Notes under the pieces: model-generated
Databases searched by the model: none
Told to the model about the DNA's origin: nothing
What the model saw: only the letters and a program-made list of their open reading frames with translations
Program-made: the position numbers and the translations under genes
Assembly: GCA_028683855.1 (NCBI GenBank)
Contig: JAQUHA010000007.1
Span: 1 to 64,000 of the forward strand
DNA from: Desulfuromonadaceae bacterium
GTDB lineage: Bacteria; Desulfobacterota; Desulfuromonadia; Geobacterales; Pseudopelobacteraceae
Direction: 5' to 3'
Length of the DNA: 64,000 nucleotides
Shown here: piece by piece, positions 62,272-64,000 of the stretch
Position numbering within the stretch: the first letter of the stretch is position 1
How the letters are laid out: the number at the start of each line of letters is the position of its first letter

Positions 62272-64000
62272 AAGAACGGCGCTTTGTTCGGGAATTGTTG
62301 GAATCTAAACAGCGGATACTTGTCCTCTCCTTCGTTGTAGGCATTGCTTTTCTGCTGATTGTAATACGCTTGTGGCATCTGCAGATCCTCAGTACCGATG
62401 ACTACAAGGAAATGTCTGAAAACAACCGGCTTCGTTTTGTTCCGGTTGCAGCTTCTCGTGGTACAATTATGGATCGGAACGGCAATATTTTAGTCAGTAA
62501 CCGCCCTTCATTCAGTCTTGCTGTCGTACCTCAGGAGGTTGTTGACAAGGAAGCTCTCCTCACTCTCCTCTCTGAACTTCTTGGACTCGACCGGGCTGAA
62601 TTGGCAGAACGATGGGAAAAAGACAGAAGTCGCGCAAAATATTATCCAATAGTTCTTGCCTCAAACATCTCCCGCGATCAGGTTGAAATAATTGAAGAGA
62701 ACCACCTCCGTTTATCCGGCATCGAAATTGAGATAAAGCCGGTTCGTGAATACAAAAACAATCTTCTTGCAGCTCATCTGCTTGGATATATTGGTGAAGT
62801 ATCAGAGAAAGAGCTGGATTCAAAAGGTTATGAAGAGTACAACCCCGGAGATTATATCGGTAAAAACGGTATCGAACGGGCGTTGGAAAATGAACTGCAC
62901 GGAGAGGATGGAGGGAGACAGCTGGAAGTGGATGCAAGAGGAAGAGTTCTCCGCACAATTTCAGAAAGCTACCCTTCAGTTGGCAACAGCGTAGTATTGA
63001 CTATTGATGCCGCAATACAAAAACAGGCGGAACGTGCTTTTGGTGAGCTGGCAGGAGCAGCAGTTGTCCTCGATGTAAACAACGGCGAAATACTGGCATT
63101 TGCCAGCAACCCCGCTTTCGATCCAGCGCTTTTCAGCGGAAAGCTGCCTGCCGATGTATGGCAGAATTATCTTGAAGACAAGCGCCACCCTCTTGAAAAC
63201 AAAGCTTTAAGCGGCCAGTACCCACCAGGTTCCACATTTAAAATGATTACAGCATTAGCCGGACTGCAGGATAATTTTATTAATGACTCAACCTCAGTCA
63301 ACTGCACAGGAAGCTATAATCTCGGCAAATCAACTTTTAAGTGCTGGAATAAAAAGGGGCATGGTACTACAAATTTACGCAAGTCACTTCGTGAATCGTG
63401 CGATGTATTTTATTATGAGCTGGGAGAAAAACTCGGGGTTAACAAAATAGCTGCGGTGGCAAATTCGTTTAAACTTGGAACAGCACTTGGAGTTGAGCTG
63501 CTTGGAGAGAAAAGCGGACTTATTCCTGACTCTGAATGGAAGCAGAAACGTTTCGGAAAAAAATGGTTTCATGGCGAAACTCTTTCCGTCTCCATTGGTC
63601 AGGGTGCAGTTTTACTGACACCGATTCAATTGGCTTCAATGACTTCAACAATTGCGAATGAAGGGACAATATATCGTCCTCATCTGGTGAAACGGATTGT
63701 CGATACCGATGGCAAAACAATCAGTGAAACCAAAACCGAGATAATTGGCAAAGCCCCCTTTCCAAAAGAGTCTTACCGGCTTGTAAAGCAGGGGATGCTT
63801 GCTGTTGTTAATGAACCTGGCGGAACAGGAGCCGCAGCGAGGCAATATGATGTAAAAGTTGCCGGAAAAACAGGGACATCCCAGGTAGTAAAGCTGCGTG
63901 ACAGTAAAAGGGGTACTCCATATCAATTCAGGGATCATGCTCTTTTTGTTGCTTTTGCACCTTTTGAAAAACCTGAAATTGCGGTAGCTGTAGTAGTTGA
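62268..64000 (+). CDS. mrdA: Penicillin-binding protein 2, partial (runs off the window)
   Basis: 577 codons are visible with no stop before base 64000. It starts MKERRFVRELLESKQR with one membrane helix (~15-36), followed by the PBP dimerisation domain (SRGTIMDRNGNILVSNRPSFSL). The transpeptidase triad is visible: PPGSTFKM (Ser ~322), SCD (Ser ~377) and AGKTGTS (Lys ~534). It crosslinks peptidoglycan during elongation with RodA. It is the third gene of the mreCD-mrdA unit. About 40-60 residues should be missing at the C-terminus. Confidence 0.93.
   Translation, partial: MKERRFVRELLESKQRILVLSFVVGIAFLLIVIRLWHLQILSTDDYKEMSENNRLRFVPVAASRGTIMDRNGNILVSNRPSFSLAVVPQEVVDKEALLTLLSELLGLDRAELAERWEKDRSRAKYYPIVLASNISRDQVEIIEENHLRLSGIEIEIKPVREYKNNLLAAHLLGYIGEVSEKELDSKGYEEYNPGDYIGKNGIERALENELHGEDGGRQLEVDARGRVLRTISESYPSVGNSVVLTIDAAIQKQAERAFGELAGAAVVLDVNNGEILAFASNPAFDPALFSGKLPADVWQNYLEDKRHPLENKALSGQYPPGSTFKMITALAGLQDNFINDSTSVNCTGSYNLGKSTFKCWNKKGHGTTNLRKSLRESCDVFYYELGEKLGVNKIAAVANSFKLGTALGVELLGEKSGLIPDSEWKQKRFGKKWFHGETLSVSIGQGAVLLTPIQLASMTSTIANEGTIYRPHLVKRIVDTDGKTISETKTEIIGKAPFPKESYRLVKQGMLAVVNEPGGTGAAARQYDVKVAGKTGTSQVVKLRDSKRGTPYQFRDHALFVAFAPFEKPEIAVAVVV

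Overview
The window reads as one chromosomal segment of a Gram-negative anaerobe of the Geobacter/Pelobacter/Desulfuromonas lineage (Desulfuromonadia). This is inferred from gene content, not from a search. The supporting genes are a frdCAB-type succinate dehydrogenase/fumarate reductase, a DUF485-ActP acetate permease pair, an indolepyruvate:ferredoxin oxidoreductase operon with a LIV transporter, the hopanoid enzyme HpnH, an archaeal-type phosphoglycerate mutase and rubrerythrin-like proteins. Most of the DNA is moderately AT-rich. The first ~6.7 kb are visibly more GC-rich and end in insertion-sequence debris, which looks like an acquired metal-resistance island.

Layout. 1-304: transposase remnants. 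0.3-7.1 kb (minus strand): a CzcCBA/CusCBA-type RND efflux operon with a small Cys/His-rich exported protein upstream and a lipoprotein downstream. 7.3-8.5 kb: cysM followed directly by an hsdM fragment. 8.8-20.3 kb (minus): iorA-iorB-carbonic anhydrase-paaK-ACT protein-livK-livK-livHMGF, with hpnH behind it. This makes sense as uptake of amino acids and ferredoxin-dependent oxidation of their 2-oxo acids, plus activation of aryl acids to CoA esters. 20.5-22.7 kb (plus): nadB, chorismate mutase and a free-standing DAHP-synthase regulatory domain. 22.8-31.6 kb: translation and RNA genes (rpsT, ettA, ffh-rpsP-khpA-rimM-trmD-SPOUT methylase-rplS-rnhB). 31.6-36.7 kb: a membrane phosphoesterase, mltG, apgM, a LolB-like lipoprotein and a Cas6-family protein with no CRISPR array or other cas gene in sight. 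36.8-40.3 kb (minus): frdCAB preceded by a 26-codon leader ORF. 40.5-44.2 kb: tgt, a small ORF, tRNA-Leu(CAA), and the immunity end of a decayed prophage whose rightward first gene is now joined to the C-terminal half of a DUF294 nucleotidyltransferase. 44.2-49.0 kb: the acetate permease operon with an unusual upstream repeat array, then eno. 49-64 kb: hrpB, gapN-larE, trmO, trpS-scpA-scpB, dut, aroF, gmhB-rfbA-mreC-mreD-mrdA; mrdA runs off the end.

Several genes fit acetate and organic-acid respiration: ActP imports acetate, Frd/Sdh handles succinate/fumarate, eno, apgM and gapN serve triose metabolism, and IorAB feeds reduced ferredoxin. The points most worth follow-up are the PPP-containing leader peptide before frdCAB, the orphan Cas6-like protein, the prophage-DUF294 gene fusion, the isolated DAHP-synthase regulatory domain, the carbonic anhydrase coupled to iorB, the three-copy 22-23 bp repeat upstream of the acetate permease, a GapN-like enzyme lacking the usual catalytic Glu, and a perfect 16-bp palindrome inside mltG. 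All functional calls come from reading motifs and context; no database search was run.
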